In this document: in pieces, positions 11,719 to 26,589 of the stretch | How positions within the stretch are numbered: the first letter of the stretch is position 1 | Layout of the letters: the number at the start of each line of letters is the position of its first letter | Notes under the pieces: model-generated | What the model saw: only the letters and a program-made list of their open reading frames with translations | The model's database searches: none | Told to the model about the DNA's origin: nothing | Assembly: GCA_022578605.1 (NCBI GenBank) | Contig: MU394079.1 | Coordinates: 335,379-399,378 of the forward strand | Source: Camillea tinctor | Lineage: Eukaryota; Ascomycota; Sordariomycetes; Xylariales; Xylariaceae | Direction of reading: 5' to 3' | DNA length: 64,000 bases | Made by a program: the position numbers and the translations under genes

Positions 11719-13016
11719 ATGGCGTCAAACGAACAGCCCCTCCCCTTCATATACCAGTTCGCCGCGGGTTAGAAATTTCCAATGCCTTTGACTTCTTCAC
11801 AAACTATCGCTCACTAAAAAATCACAGGCGCGATCGCTGGAGTGTCGGAGGCAGGTTCTCCAATTATGTCATGCAGCCCAAGTGCATAGCTGACGGTTTT
11901 ACCTGTTGTGTTCTAGATCTTGGTCATGTAATAAGCCCAGCCACTTTTCACCTTTGCGTCGCACCCCACAGCTAATATTCCACCAGGTACCCTTTGGATG
12001 TTGTCAAGACCCGAGTGTGAGCGAACAAAATAAACAAGCAAATCCAGCGATGCGCATCGAGCATAACCCCAGACTTACGTACCGTACAACAGACAACTTC
12101 AGACTGGCAAGGGAGCTGGCGAAGATGCTTACAGTGGCATGCTAGATGCGTTCCGGAAGATTATCCGCAATGAGGGGTTGGTTCGGTCTGTAAGACGCCG
12201 TGGATGTGCGAAGGCTCACGCAGGGGTTTTAGATTCTCGAGACTATACAGAGGAATCAGCGCTCCCATCCTGATGGAGGCCCCGAAGCGTGCCACCAAGT
12301 TTGCCGCGAACGATGAATGGGGCAAGGTATATCGCAAGGCCTTTGGCGTCGACAAGATGAACCAGTCCCTCTCCATCCTGACGGGTGCTACAGCCGGTGC
12401 CACCGAGTCCTTCGTCGTCGTGCCCTTCGAGCTAGTCAAGATCCGACTGCAGGACAAGGCCTCGGCCGGCAAGTACAACGGAATGCTCGACGTGGTCGCC
12501 AAGACGGTCCGGAACGAGGGTGTCTTGGCTATGTATAACGGTCTGGAGAGCACCCTGTGGCGCCACATTCTCTGGAACGCCGGCTACTTCGGCTGCATCT
12601 TCCAAGTTCGTGGGCTCCTACCCAAGGCAGAGACCAAGCAGGGCCAGATCACCAACGACTTGATCTCGGGTGCGGTTGGTGGTACTGTGGGTACTATTAT
12701 CAACACTCCGATGGATGTCGTCAAGTCGCGCATTCAGAACAGTGTGAAGGTTCCTGGCCAAGCTCCCAAGTACAACTGGGCGTGGCCCGCCTGTGCGACG
12801 GTGATGAAGGAGGAGGGTTTCGGTGCCTTGTACAAGGGTTTCTTGCCCAAGGTGTTGCGACTTGGTCCTGGTGGTGGTATTTTGCTAGGTAAGTCTTGCG
12901 ATACTCGTATTGAATTTTGAATTTTGAATGTTGATATGGAATCGTGACTAAAAAAAAATCTTATTACAGTCGTCTTCACCGGCGTGATGGATTTCTTCCG
13001 CACTATGAGAGGATGA
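11719..13016 (+). CDS. ODC1: Mitochondrial 2-oxodicarboxylate carrier
   Basis: Seven exons: 11719-11767, 11828-11850, 11917-11927, 11987-12016, 12093-12176, 12233-12888, 12970-13016; 299 residues. An inner-membrane carrier that exchanges 2-oxoadipate and 2-oxoglutarate for other dicarboxylates, linking lysine metabolism to the TCA cycle. Three mitochondrial-carrier repeats are present with signatures PLDVVKTR, PFELVKIR and PMDVVKSR, plus the ODC-type stretch SAPILMEAPKRATKF. The length is normal for the family. Exons 2 and 3 are only 23 and 11 nt. Intron 2 must start GAG|GCAGGT (GC-AG), because the GT four bases later would shift the frame; with the GC donor the protein reads through the universally conserved SE-ILVMYPLDVVKTR junction. 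An annotation that starts at 12204 would lose the entire first repeat. Confidence 0.96.
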
Positions 13017-14245
13017 GATGGAGACGATAAGATGGGATCTAGGCTTCATTTCCGCTAGAGTTAAGGCGTGTCTTGGAATACCCTAGCATTAAAGAAGGAG
13101 TGTGTATATCAGTTACGAAATTTTGGTGTCTATAGAAAAAGTATGCTGGCTGGGGCATTGCATTTGTACTCCTATGTTATACTATTTCCTCAACCACTAC
13201 TCAAACTAGTGTAGTATAGTCTAGCCAACCGGAATCGAATCCTACTCGAGGCCCTCGCTGACAACTGGAGGGGCTTGTGGGGTATGTGTATAAGAGCCAA
13301 GCTGTTGCTAGCTAATATTCCATATCTCTGAATACCTAGGTTAGGTATTTACATTTATATTACTCCGTACTAAAGTGTGAGTTTATTGTAAGTAGACGAA
13401 GGTTGGGTGTATGTCTGACATTTCTTGAATACGGTAGATACGGTCCAATCATAACCCGATACCTACATCTGAGTATACAATTTTAAGCTTTTCGTACTTG
13501 ACGTAAAGCTAGTAGAAAGCCTTACATCTAAATGTAGGCTACAGGAGCATGTTCTATAAAAACGAGCAGTGATTGGATACAGTTCCAGGCTTATCAGTTC
13601 TGATAAACCCGATAAACCCTGTGTTAGTGGGTGTTCGCGGGGTTTGCAGACGCGCACAAACCACGGCCGATCAGGGCAGCTTCCATTAATTTACAGTTGG
13701 ATATTATCATGAATACGCTTTCCCACCAACCTTGTCTCTCGTACATTTACATAATTGCCATTCACCCTTTTTTAATCTACTTAATACTTCTTTTTCTTCT
13801 CCCTCCAACTCCCAACTTTTAACACCCTCGCGCATCGAGACACTCCAACCCTGCTCAACCACAGCTCCATATACCTATTGCGACACTATCCGATCGGTCT
13901 AACCTATACCATCCGTACTATTGCACCTGGATCTTATCTCCGCGCCCTTGTCCTCGTCATCGGTGCAACTAAACTAGACCTTAAGGACTAAAGAACGAAA
14001 ACTGCCTCCCACTCTCAACGCTTCTGCTCCTCCTCTACGCATCCAAAATCGACTCCACGATATACCCACCTACGTCGCGATCTCCTATAGAGAACTACGT
14101 GGTCATCTGTGATTCAGCGGGTTCCCCCCCTGAACCCCCCCTTTCAGTCGAAGCGCTTCCGATTGCCCTTTAAATAAGCCGTGGTCCCCCGAGACTCACA
14201 GCGAGGCGCAATTCGAAGTGCTTTGCACTGCTGTCTCCCACACAC
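13017..14245. other. Intergenic carrier / RCC1-BTB gene
   Basis: No gene seen. It contains TACCTAGGTT (13333-13342) and TACTCCGTAC (13361-13370), two recurrent intergenic motifs, and a long CT-rich 5' leader before 14246. An imperfect tRNA B-box-like string near 13230 has no matching A box or stem. Confidence 0.55.
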
Positions 14246-17200
14246 ATGAGTCATCTACTTTGGAAATATTACTGGGAAAATGATGTCGACAAGTTTCGTC
14301 GACTTCTGGCCCCGGCCAGCTATTCCCAGAATCCCGCCAAACCCCAAGCCGCAGCCATAGGTAGTCCGGGCGCCTTTGGGAGTTCTCCACGAACTGTCGC
14401 CAAGTCGCGCAAGGTCGCCGGCTTCGGCGCAAGCGCTGGAGGTTCAAAGAATGCTGGTAGCAATCTAGGGAAAAGCGAAATTAACAGCCGCGACCACATG
14501 GGACTCACGATACTCCTCCGAGCCGCTTCTTCTGCTTCGTCCAACGCCATCGCCTTCGTGGAAGCGCTTCTCGACCATCCCTCCATTGATATTTACGCCG
14601 AAGATTTCGAAAGTGGTTGGAACGCTCTGCATAGGGCTTTATACAGCGGAAATATCTCTATCGCCCGGTTACTGCTCGAAAAGGAACGTAGGGATCTGAC
14701 TGAGTCATTTGGAGGTACCGCTATCGCAAAGGTCGGGCGACTGATTAAGACCAAGGATCACGAAGGAAACAGTCCTTTCGACGTTTACAACGCGACTATC
14801 GCGCTCCGTAGCTTAAAAGTTGCCGAAAATGACGAAAACTCCGACCAAGGGTCGGACATCGATGAGGGCGTTGGCAGCGAGGAGCCTCGGTGAGCTCGAG
14901 GTCTTATATCCCGTAGCTGACACTCTCTACTAACGTGTGTTCTAGTCACCACGTGAAATCTGCCGGCCTTGGTGAAGAAGTGTTCACTTTTGGCAGCAAC
15001 AAAAATCTGTCACTAGGCCTTGGTGACGAGGATGATCGTCAATTCCCGGAGCGCATACACTTGAAGCGTCCGAACCATCTCATCCAGCATTTCTATGATC
15101 AGCATCTACACGAACGACAACAACTCGCGGATCTCGAGGATTCGATGCACAGTGACTTGGCCGATATTCCGGCTTTGATTCAGAACTCCCCCCTAATCAT
15201 CCAAGACGTCGTTCTCTCCAAGCTTCATAGTGCTATCCTGACGACGGATCCCATGTCCAATCTTTACATCTGTGGAATCGGCCGGGGTGGTCGTCTTGGT
15301 TTAGGCGACGAGAATACGCGATTTGAATTTACTCCTGTTCAAGGAGGATTGTCTGATAAGAAAATAGTTCAAGTTGCTCTAGGACAGAATCATTCTATGG
15401 CCATAACTAGTGGTGGAGAGCTCTGGGCATGGGGCTCAAATACTTTCTCACAGCTCGGTTTTCCCGTGCCAGCTCCTTCGAAACCAGATGAAGAGCCAAT
15501 GAGCACGACCCCTCGACAGGTCTTTGGCCCTCTGAAGAAAGAGATTGTACTTGGAGCTGCGGCCTCATCAATTCACTCCGTCGTCCACACTGGCTCCTCC
15601 TTGTTCTGCTGGGGTAAGAATGTTGGCCAACTTGCCTTAATGGACGCCGATTCTAGATCTCTAGAAGTTCAGACCACCCCAAGAAGAGTTGCTGCAACCT
15701 TGCTCTCTAGCCATTCGTCGATCGCCATGGTCTCGGCCATTGATAGGGCAACATGCTGTCTCTTCGAGGACCACACAGTATGCGTATTCACTAGTTATGG
15801 GTACAATATGATCAGGTTTCCATTTTCGGATGGTTTCACGAACCCATCACTCCAACGTTCAGGTCAATTCTCCCTAGCCTCTCCGTACGATCCCAGTCGT
15901 CGTGAAATACACCAGATTACATCCGGCGGAGATACCATCATCGCCGTAACGGGGAGTGGTGACCTATTCACCATGCAACTTAACCACAAATCAGATGGCA
16001 ATCAGGTTACTTCCTCGACAACCAATCCCTCTAAGATAAAGGATGCTATAACTACACCTCAATGCATTTGGAATTCGAAGAAAGATGGTGTCAAGTCCGC
16101 CAGCGTGGGGGAGAATGGTGCGGTCATGATATCTACACTGTCGGGTGCGGTTTGGCGGCGCATCAAGCGGACAAAAGCCAAAGACACCAAGCTCACAGGG
16201 CCATCTGACTCTAAGCGGAAAGATTTCAAGTTTCAGCGTGTTCCGTATATTACCGATGTAGTCGCCGTCAGGAGTTCCCCATTCGGCGCCTATGCTGCTG
16301 TTCGCAAGGACTGCGATGTAACACGCGATCAAATCGAGGTCAACGAACCCACACTATGGGAAGATGTGGCACCCTTGCTGCCGCTCCGCAATTTTGAGGC
16401 CCAAAATCCCAAAGCGCGAGAGAACAAAGATACCTGGAAGTTTCAGGATCCAGATATCCTCAAAGGACGGGTAGATCCCTTAGCATACGAAGTATTAACA
16501 TCCACGGATCTGGAGGACGATTTGAATACACATCTGAAGAATTGGAGGTTCAGAAATGGCACGCTTGGTACCGTTATTAGAACATCATCCAATCCGGAGC
16601 TTGCGGTTCCAATACACTCATGGATTTTATCTGCAAGGAGCGCATTGCTTCGCTCCGGTCTTCAGCGTTTCCGGGAGACTGGACACTTCGATGTGCCCGA
16701 ATTACTTACCATCAAAACCGAGAATAAAGAAACTATCGTAGAACTCGTCGGAAATATCGACACGATTACCTTGCTAAACCTTGTGGTATATATGTACAGT
16801 GATAGGGTTATACCGGCCTGGAATTTTACACGACAATCGCCGCCTCTAGCATATCGATATCGACAGATTCGCACTGAACTTATGAAAATAGCGATGAGAC
16901 TTGGTATGCCGAAACTTGAAGCTGCGGTCCGTATTCAAAGTTCTCCGCCTCGTTCGATGAACATGGATTTCAGAAAAGCGCTCGAAGATCCAACTTTTTT
17001 TGAGGATGGCGATGCGCTTCTAGAACTTGACGGCGATGAGATTCCAGTACATAGCGTCATGCTATGCGAGCGGTGCCCTTGGTTTCAGGGACTGTTTAAC
17101 GGTCGTTCTGGCGGAAAATGGCTAGAGAGCCGTCGTGAAAGGCAAGATGATTCTGAGCGAGTCAATATTGATATGCAACATATGGATCCGGAAGCCTTTC

Positions 17201-19202
17201 ATTACGTACTCCAGTATTTATATGCCGATATTGGAGAGGAGCTTTTCGACGATGTTGTTGCTGACAGCATCGATGAATTTTCGGAATTGGTAATCGATGT
17301 CATGAATATCGCGAACGAGCTTATGCTAGATCGCTTGTCGCAAATCTGCCAGAAGATTATTGGGCGTTTTGGTGAGTTAATTTCCACCCTTATAATTTCC
17401 AAAGCTAACCATCCTAGTAACTACTCGTAATATCTCGACTCTTCTGAATGTAATTAGTCCTTGCTCGGTTACTGAGTTCAAGGATAAGGGTCTTGAATAC
17501 ATCTGCCTTCAAATGGAGGCTATGCTAGAAAATCAGTAAGTTAACCTGTTCCTATGAAGATAGATGATTTTAATCTTTCATCGGTGTACGTAAGACTGGC
17601 AAACACCATGTTTACATGGATGCCGTCAATGTGCATGCATATTTATAACCCTAAGCTAACCCGGGAAATAGCCTTCTCGATAATCTCGACGACGACTTGA
17701 TATCCGAGTTGGATGAAGTTGTGAGAGACAATCAGCTAGCACGATGTCCTTTTGCACGAAGCGGCCGCGCCGACTTGGTATTACATGAACAAAACCCCGA
17801 ACTTTCTAACGATATCGAGGAGGAGAGGCAGATCCGTGTAAAGGAGATGGCCTTTAAGGCGACACAGAAGGAAGACGACAAGAAACTCTCATCCTCCTTC
17901 AAGACCCGTTTTGGCAGTCTTGATGACCTCTCTGGTATCTCTCCCACTCCGGAGAAAAACCGACGCAAGTCCAAGGCATTTCGCAATGAACCTTTCAGCC
18001 CGGTACTTCGGCCAAAAGACTCTCATACCGACCTCATCTTCGATATGGACGAAGAGGAGCTAGGTACACCCGTTCCCATATCGCCAAGTCCACAGCCACC
18101 AATACCCAATAACCAAGAAGACCTAGAGGCCATATCACCTCTTGCAAGATCGTGGAAAAACTCGAAAGGAAAATCTGTAGAGGGATCAGGGGCAGCTGTA
18201 GCAAGTCCTCCCGCTCCAGTGTCGCGTTTAAATCTTCAGCCGGCCAAATCCGATGCTAGTCCTGTTGAGAAACGCAATTCACAGGGTGGTAACCCCTGGG
18301 GGTCATCAACTCTTCCTAGCACTCGCTTAGATCTACGTGAAATGCTGTCGGAGGCTAAACCAGCTCGGTCGGCCTTGTCAGCAGGATTAGCAGCAGAGAA
18401 GAAAGATGCAAATGCCCGACCTACTCCACAGAAGATGTCTCAAAAAGAACGAAAGAAACAATTGCATCAACAAGCGGAACACACTGCTCGTCAAGAATCT
18501 CAATCCAACCAATCATCACAAACCCCATGGTCCAAAGTAGGTGAGAAAAAAGACTCGCCTTGGCAGAAAGCAGGAGCTACAGTTAAAACATCGTTGCAAG
18601 ACGTATTGAGTGCTGGGCCTGTTTCTTCGACTAAACCGCCTAACCCGAAACCCCTCGTCGCAGCTGAGGCTTCGGGCGAGTCTATCCCACGGCGAGCGGC
18701 ATCTCCAGATACGAGGTTTTCGGGCCAGAAGTCAAGGAGCACAACGAGCACATCTACGGTGAACCCTCACCAAGACGCGCAACCTTTAGTTCCGCATTCG
18801 AAGTCGTATTTCAAGCGACAGCCGAAGCAAGAGCCAGACTCAGGTCTTGGATTGGCTGATATAATTGGACAGCAGCAGCGAGAACAACAAAATGTACGAC
18901 AAGCGGTTGCCAAGCGAAGCTTGCAAGAAATCCAGCAAGAGCAGGCCTTCCAGGAATGGTGGGACCAGGAAAGTCGACGGATGCAGGAGGAAGAAGCACG
19001 GAGGGTTGCACGTGAGGAAGGCAGAGAAAAGAAGAAAGAAGGGGGGCGACGTGGTAGAAGCGGAAAGAATAGGGGAACAGGGGGGAGTCGTGCTGGTGGT
19101 AGTGGTGGCGGCAACGCTCCTACTGGAAATAACACGACCGAGGCAGGGACCAGCGATAATGTAAGAGGGAGGGGACGTGGAAATAGGGGCAAGAGGACAT
19201 GA
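14246..19202 (+). CDS. Ankyrin / RCC1 / double-BTB protein (IBTK-like CUL3 adaptor)
   Basis: Four exons, 14246-14889, 14946-17371, 17418-17535 and 17672-19202, give 1572 residues. Order of domains: ankyrin-type repeats (about 85-185), RCC1-type repeats from about 220 to 450 (FTFGSN, YICGIGRGGRLGLGDEN, LWAWGSNTFSQLG, LFCWGKNVGQL), a first BTB-like domain (about 745-870), a second BTB (about 900-1000, LLELDGDEIPVHSVML), a BACK-like helix region across exon 3 (CSVTEFKDKGLEYICLQ), and a 500-residue disordered tail ending in arginine/glycine-rich sequence. The same order is found in animal IBTK, a substrate adaptor for CUL3 ubiquitin ligases; that role here is inferred. All three introns have strong donors and keep phase. 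The tail is rich in Ser/Pro and Gln and resembles RNA-binding RG tails. Confidence 0.95.
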
Positions 19203-19907
19203 TTCTTTTTTTTTTCAACATGTTGACTAGATGATAAACGAGGACGGTTGTAAAAACAAGTGAAAATAACATAGTAGAGAGGTCTCCCGGGAGTCCGAGC
19301 ATATCAGATGGAGTTTGGGGGGCGGCGAATTCATTCTGGTTAGGGTAACGTAGTACATATTAGGGGGTAAAGAGAGACCTGGGTGCATGCTTTCATTTGG
19401 TAGAGGTTCTAGGGTAGATGTTTTTTTATGTATGTATATGCATGTAAATGTATTTCCTCTCTTCTACAGCGTCTCCGGCTTGCTGCGCAAGAATTTCTGT
19501 ATGCGATTATTGGGAGAGAAGTCAGGTACACATGTCGCTCTGATGATAGATGATACGCGTAAGGGCTACTAGAATCTAGGAAGTCTGACCGGTGAGTTAT
19601 GGGGATGTATTACAAGGTATTGAGTAAACTTGGGTATATCGGTGATAGAAGAAAGCACCGATGGAGAAGTGAAGGCTTGTGAGTTCGGTATATGGTTAGA
19701 AATTTGCGGTTTCTCACGGCTTTGCTCATGAGAATGGAAAGGGGTAGGAACTGGCGATTTTATTGATCGGGGTACTAGTTAATTTATATTTGACTATAGC
19801 ATAAATCTCGCACCTTCAAAGAATTACCGTCCCAAACAGCTTTTGAATTCCTCATATATACCTAGCATGCACTCACAAGCTCTCGTACCCAAATACTATC
19901 ATGATCA
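19203..19907. other. Intergenic, 3' of RCC1-BTB gene
   Basis: Convergent 3' flanks. A T-run just after the stop codon at 19202 and AT-rich sequence follow. No supportable gene. Confidence 0.5.
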
Positions 19908-20390
19908 TTAGCAGGTACTAGACTCATCATCATCATCATAATCCAATTCCCCCCCTCTTACTCCTCCATTCCCCACGTCATCTTCATCCTCACACTCCCT
20001 CTCTTCCTCCCCCTTTTTCTCTCTTTCATCCGCTCGTAACCTCCGTCTCTTTATTGAACGCGCCGTCGCCTGTCTGCTTCTCTTCCTCTTCTTCGGTCTC
20101 AGGAACGGGCCTGCGTCTCCCGGCTCGGATAGTATGTCTCGCGTGCGTCGACGCTTCGAGGATGGGCTGGGCGGCGGATCGGGAGGGTGAGGTGATGAGG
20201 ATGGGTCTGGTGATTCGGTCTTCGCCGGCGAACACGGATCGCTAGCAGGAGGCGCGTCCTGACGACCATTTACTTGCAGGAGCTGGAGCTGTGCGCGCAG
20301 GAGGGTGCCCCCGTCCGGTAGCGGTTTTAAGAAAGGTAGGTTGAGCAGGGAAGGGGGGGAGAGGGCGAGCCCGGGGATCTTACCGTTCAT
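19908..20390 (-). CDS. Hypothetical basic/acidic 160-residue protein
   Basis: Single frame of 160 residues. The start has a favourable context (CCCAAAATG). Residues 1-45 are hydrophobic and leucine-rich, which might form a short helix. Residues 55-85 are proline/serine-rich. Residues 80-130 carry several arginine/lysine clusters (SKRRRTR, RPKKRKR, IKRRRLR) that would serve as nuclear localisation signals, and the C-terminus is acidic. I do not recognise the family. Low complexity alone could keep such a frame open, so it may not be a gene; an upstream exon beyond 20390 is also possible. Confidence 0.4.
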   Translation of the reverse strand: MNGKIPGLALSPPSLLNLPFLKPLPDGGTLLRAQLQLLQVNGRQDAPPASDPCSPAKTESPDPSSSPHPPDPPPSPSSKRRRTRDILSEPGDAGPFLRPKKRKRSRQATARSIKRRRLRADEREKKGEEERECEDEDDVGNGGVRGGELDYDDDDESSTC

Positions 20391-21721
20391 TTTGGGGGAG
20401 TAGTTTAGCTCAAGCTAGATGGTTTTGGGAGGGAGGACGGGCAGAGGACCGGGTTCGGTAACGGTTCTCGAATTGCATGAGATAGCCAGGCACGCGAATG
20501 GGAAGCTCTAGTATACTGGTCGGGAGGAACTCGGATAGGGGTTCTACGGGCTCCTGTCACGGGGTTAGCTTTATAAGGGGATATGGGGTTAGGGAACAGT
20601 GTGGATCAGGAATCGGCCAGTGTAGAGGGGCCAGGCTTTTGTATTCCTAGTTTTGCAGCTCGAACTGAGAATGAATGGCATTGTGCAGGTGCCCTAATAC
20701 AAGGAACTCAGGGTCAAAGGAAGGCTGGAACAGAAAGGCCGTTGTGTGTTGTAGGGGCTAGATAAAGATGTGTAATATAAATAAACCCGGCATTGTGCTA
20801 TTGTTGGCTTGGGAATAAAGACGTTGTATAGGCGCTCGATAAACTAAGTATAGATGTTCTTAGGTATACGTCTTTGTTACATTATGGGCTGATCTAGAAG
20901 TTTGAAGCGAGGAAAGGGGTTCATAATAGATTAGCAGAAGAGACATGAACGGTTATCATTAGACTGGGAATAGTTGCTGAAAATCTCTCTACTAAAAACT
21001 CATTCCCTCTAAAAAGTCTATCTTCATTCGGTAGTACTGTCCTGCCTGAGTAGCATGTCCGTGGTCGAAGACTCTTTAAAGCGCTTAGACGGTCTCGACT
21101 ATCTAGCTGGCTACCGTTTTCTTCACAGACTGCACTCTAAAATCATGCCCCTATTTCCCATGAAAGTCACGGTTTGTGCATTGCGCAAATTCAGCCAGAT
21201 ACACTCAAATACACTCTCGTCAAGAGTTACATCACTATTTTGGTTGTTTACTTGTTCCGTATATATGTCTCTTGGTACTTCTAATTGTTGAAATATAAGC
21301 CCTGATAAGCTACGGCGCTTAATCATATTTTGCCATTCATTTCATCACTAATACTACAGCGTACTTAGGTATACATGCATAAACATCCTATCAAGCGCAT
21401 TAATCTTCAGGATAAACCCACTTGGGAGATGCAGTTAAGCATGAATCTATATTAGTCCTGTGATTATGACCTTGAGACCCAAACCCTTAGAAGCACTTGA
21501 AGTCACGTTTTTGTCAAGTCTAGTAAATGAGGGAGAATTTGATTTTTATTTTTATTATATGAAGCATGAACTTGTCTATAAAATACTAGGATCTTACCAA
21601 TTTACTTTGGGCTTTCGTATAATTAAAACAAACAAGGGATCGGCGGAAACAATGACATGAAAGAAACACTGACAAAAGAAAATCGTTGGATATCGTGAAA
21701 TCTTACCATAAAAAGCCTCAC
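20391..21721. other. Intergenic region
   Basis: No coding region recognised. Short frames at 20583-20765 and 21055-21291 lack codon structure and intron signals that would extend them. Confidence 0.5.
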
Positions 21722-22879
21722 CTAACTGTTGATCGTCCGGACCATCTCCAGTAGGCGCACCATGGAAAGGCTCTTAGAATCTAGAATACCCTCCAGAGTG
21801 GCTGGGGCATCATAACGATGACAGTGTGACTCGCTAAGCTTAACAACAGACTTACCCCTAATCCCCCCTGAGGGGCATGATTGATACTTTCTAGAGAGAA
21901 GCACACGATGGCGACCCTCAGGTATCTCCGGGCGGGGGTCATCTATGTCACGGATGCTCACATACTCGTCGGGGAATTTCTTACCTTGGAGGCCCAGCCC
22001 ATTATGAGTGTAGATCGGGGCACAGACACAATGCTCGCCGAAGGTCTTCAGAATGACCATTTTACGGTACTTGGAGCAGATCATGCCGAATGGAGTGGCC
22101 GTCATGTTGGGGTCGTCGAACTTAACGTACGCTTCCCCAGTGCTGCTGGCCGAGTGGAAGGGCGCACTGAAAATCACGCCGGGTGCGTAGGCTTCGCGAC
22201 GCTGTACTTGGTCTGTGTTTCGGAGGGAGGCGGAAGCCATTCCGTACATAAAACTTTGGGTGAAAGACCAGCGCTTTTGGTTCCGCGCATTCTCCTGATG
22301 ATATTCTTTGCTGCCAATGCGTATAAGGGGATTGCGTGACGGAGGGGCAACCCACTCGCCTGAACCAAGACGAAGGGACTCTATCTCACTATCATAACGG
22401 TCAAGCTCCTCCTGGAAACTCCGTCGCATATCGTCAGAGGACATACCAGACTCTGGGGTACGAGAATCTTCAATTCTTCCATTCGAGGTCTGTGATCGCT
22501 GTATGAGCTGACCCTGCAGAGCACGTCTTCGTAGATCGTCTCTTCGTTCTCTTCGCGTAGACCCAGCACTGCCGGGACGTTCGGACTCCTGCTTCTGCAT
22601 GCGGCTCGTTGTCACGAGGGAGTTGCGCTTCCGGTGACGCTCAACTCGAGCGTGGTGATCCAAGTCATCCTGTGCCACCCAAGTGTTATCTCGTCTTCTG
22701 TTATCTTGTCTTCTGTTATCTCTATATGGTTCATGGCGATGAGGACTGGAGCTTCGCGACGACCGAGCTTCAGATCTAGATGAAAAGGACGAAGAACTAC
22801 TTCGCGATTCAGGCCGCGACGAACGGGACGAAGAAGAAGAACGACTCCGTGAGGAGTCAGAGCTAAAGTCGAAAGGCAT
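21722..22879 (-). CDS. SR-rich protein with DUF6590-like domain
   Basis: Single exon, 385 residues. Residues 1-60 are dense in Ser/Arg (RSRSSSSSRSSR type), followed by an Arg/Asp-rich charged region to about residue 170. From about 210 to 350 the protein resembles the fungal DUF6590 family: PGVIFSAPFH, then KYRKMVILKTFGEHCVCAPIYTHNG, then RHRVLLSR. The function of that family is unknown; the SR-like N-terminus suggests phosphorylation and nuclear or RNA-related behaviour, which is inference. The ATG sits directly before FDFSSDSSRSRS, and the upstream reverse-strand sequence has an A-rich leader. It diverges from a small hypothetical gene 430 bases away. Confidence 0.85.
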   Translation of the reverse strand: MPFDFSSDSSRSRSSSSSRSSRPESRSSSSSFSSRSEARSSRSSSPHRHEPYRDNRRQDNRRRDNTWVAQDDLDHHARVERHRKRNSLVTTSRMQKQESERPGSAGSTRRERRDDLRRRALQGQLIQRSQTSNGRIEDSRTPESGMSSDDMRRSFQEELDRYDSEIESLRLGSGEWVAPPSRNPLIRIGSKEYHQENARNQKRWSFTQSFMYGMASASLRNTDQVQRREAYAPGVIFSAPFHSASSTGEAYVKFDDPNMTATPFGMICSKYRKMVILKTFGEHCVCAPIYTHNGLGLQGKKFPDEYVSIRDIDDPRPEIPEGRHRVLLSRKYQSCPSGGIRGKSVVKLSESHCHRYDAPATLEGILDSKSLSMVRLLEMVRTINS

Positions 22880-23308
22880 GATGATGAAACTGTTTCCTAC
22901 TTTGTGCCAGTACCTACTCTATGTCGATAGGTAATGAAAGAAACCAGCTTCTTAAGTCAATCTGTTCCGATAAGTAACGCCGATGCTATGATGTTATATC
23001 CTTGTTGAATCTTGCTAGGTCTATCGATCCATGACCAAGGGTGGATGCAGGGTGCTTTTTATAATTTTCGGATTGCACTATACCCCTATACATGTCAAAG
23101 AAGATAAGAACAAATGGGTTGTTTAAAGCGTGAAAGGAGTGAAAGGAAATTGTTTACTTGTTGAACGTTGCCTTTGAAATTCTATTAAGGGGAGAGTTCA
23201 ATGCTCCTCGATACAATGAAAGCCTGTCTCCCTTAACTATGGAACACGCTCCTCGAAGCTTCAGCATACTCACATTATCATCCAAAACAAAACAATCTAC
23301 AAATCAAG
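22880..23308. other. Divergent intergenic region
   Basis: 429 bases between the DUF6590-like gene and the small gene at 23309. The right end is CA-rich, like a fungal 5' leader. No other feature is seen. Confidence 0.5.
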
Positions 23309-23683
23309 ATGGTACCTCGACCAACAGCACCAGTCACGTTCATTCATCTTACGGTTACTCCGTCTGATGATGGATCTGAGACCACCATTATGGAATGGCG
23401 CAAGGAAGAAATCATGCCTGCGGCTGAAGACGCCTTTTCATCACCACGAACCTCGCAAGAGAGCCCACACCGAAGCCCTAACCACGGAAAACGAGCGCAA
23501 TCGCCTATAATAGACGAGAACTCTCCTGAAAACTTGGCGACAGAGGTTGATGGATCTGAACAGTCACCACCTGTCAAGCGTCGTTTGGACAAGGAGACCC
23601 CAATGCCCTTGCCGAAAAGTAAACATTTCCTGAAGGCCAAAGCAGCAGGAAGTCATACAGCCACCGAAGACAAGGGCTCGTGA
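23309..23683 (+). CDS. Small hypothetical protein, 124 residues
   Basis: Single frame with a good start context (ATCAAGATGG) after a CA-rich leader. The N-terminal 25 residues are somewhat ordered (VTFIHLTVTPSDDG); the rest is polar, proline- and serine-rich, with a basic VKRRLDK patch. I do not recognise a domain. The leader and context argue for a gene; the low complexity and absence of introns argue for caution. Confidence 0.42.
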   Translation: MVPRPTAPVTFIHLTVTPSDDGSETTIMEWRKEEIMPAAEDAFSSPRTSQESPHRSPNHGKRAQSPIIDENSPENLATEVDGSEQSPPVKRRLDKETPMPLPKSKHFLKAKAAGSHTATEDKGS

Positions 23684-23904
23684 GAGACCTCTACCATGAG
23701 TTGAATGTATGGTGTCGAGGCACACATTGTCTCATAAAGTCTGGCGTCTAAACTTGCAAGTGTTCTCGAGATAAAAAAAAAGAAAAGGCTTTTACATAGA
23801 TATAATATATTCTGAAAAAATATCTTGCATTCTTCTTTACATACTACATCGTGACATCAACATTTCGTAAGGCGGGTGACCCCAGTGGCGATTTCCTTTG
23901 TTAA

Positions 23905-26589
<2,685 letters not shown>

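Noticed and set aside
13225..13250. B-box-like string suggesting a tRNA
   Set aside because: No A box at the right spacing and no cloverleaf stems on either strand.
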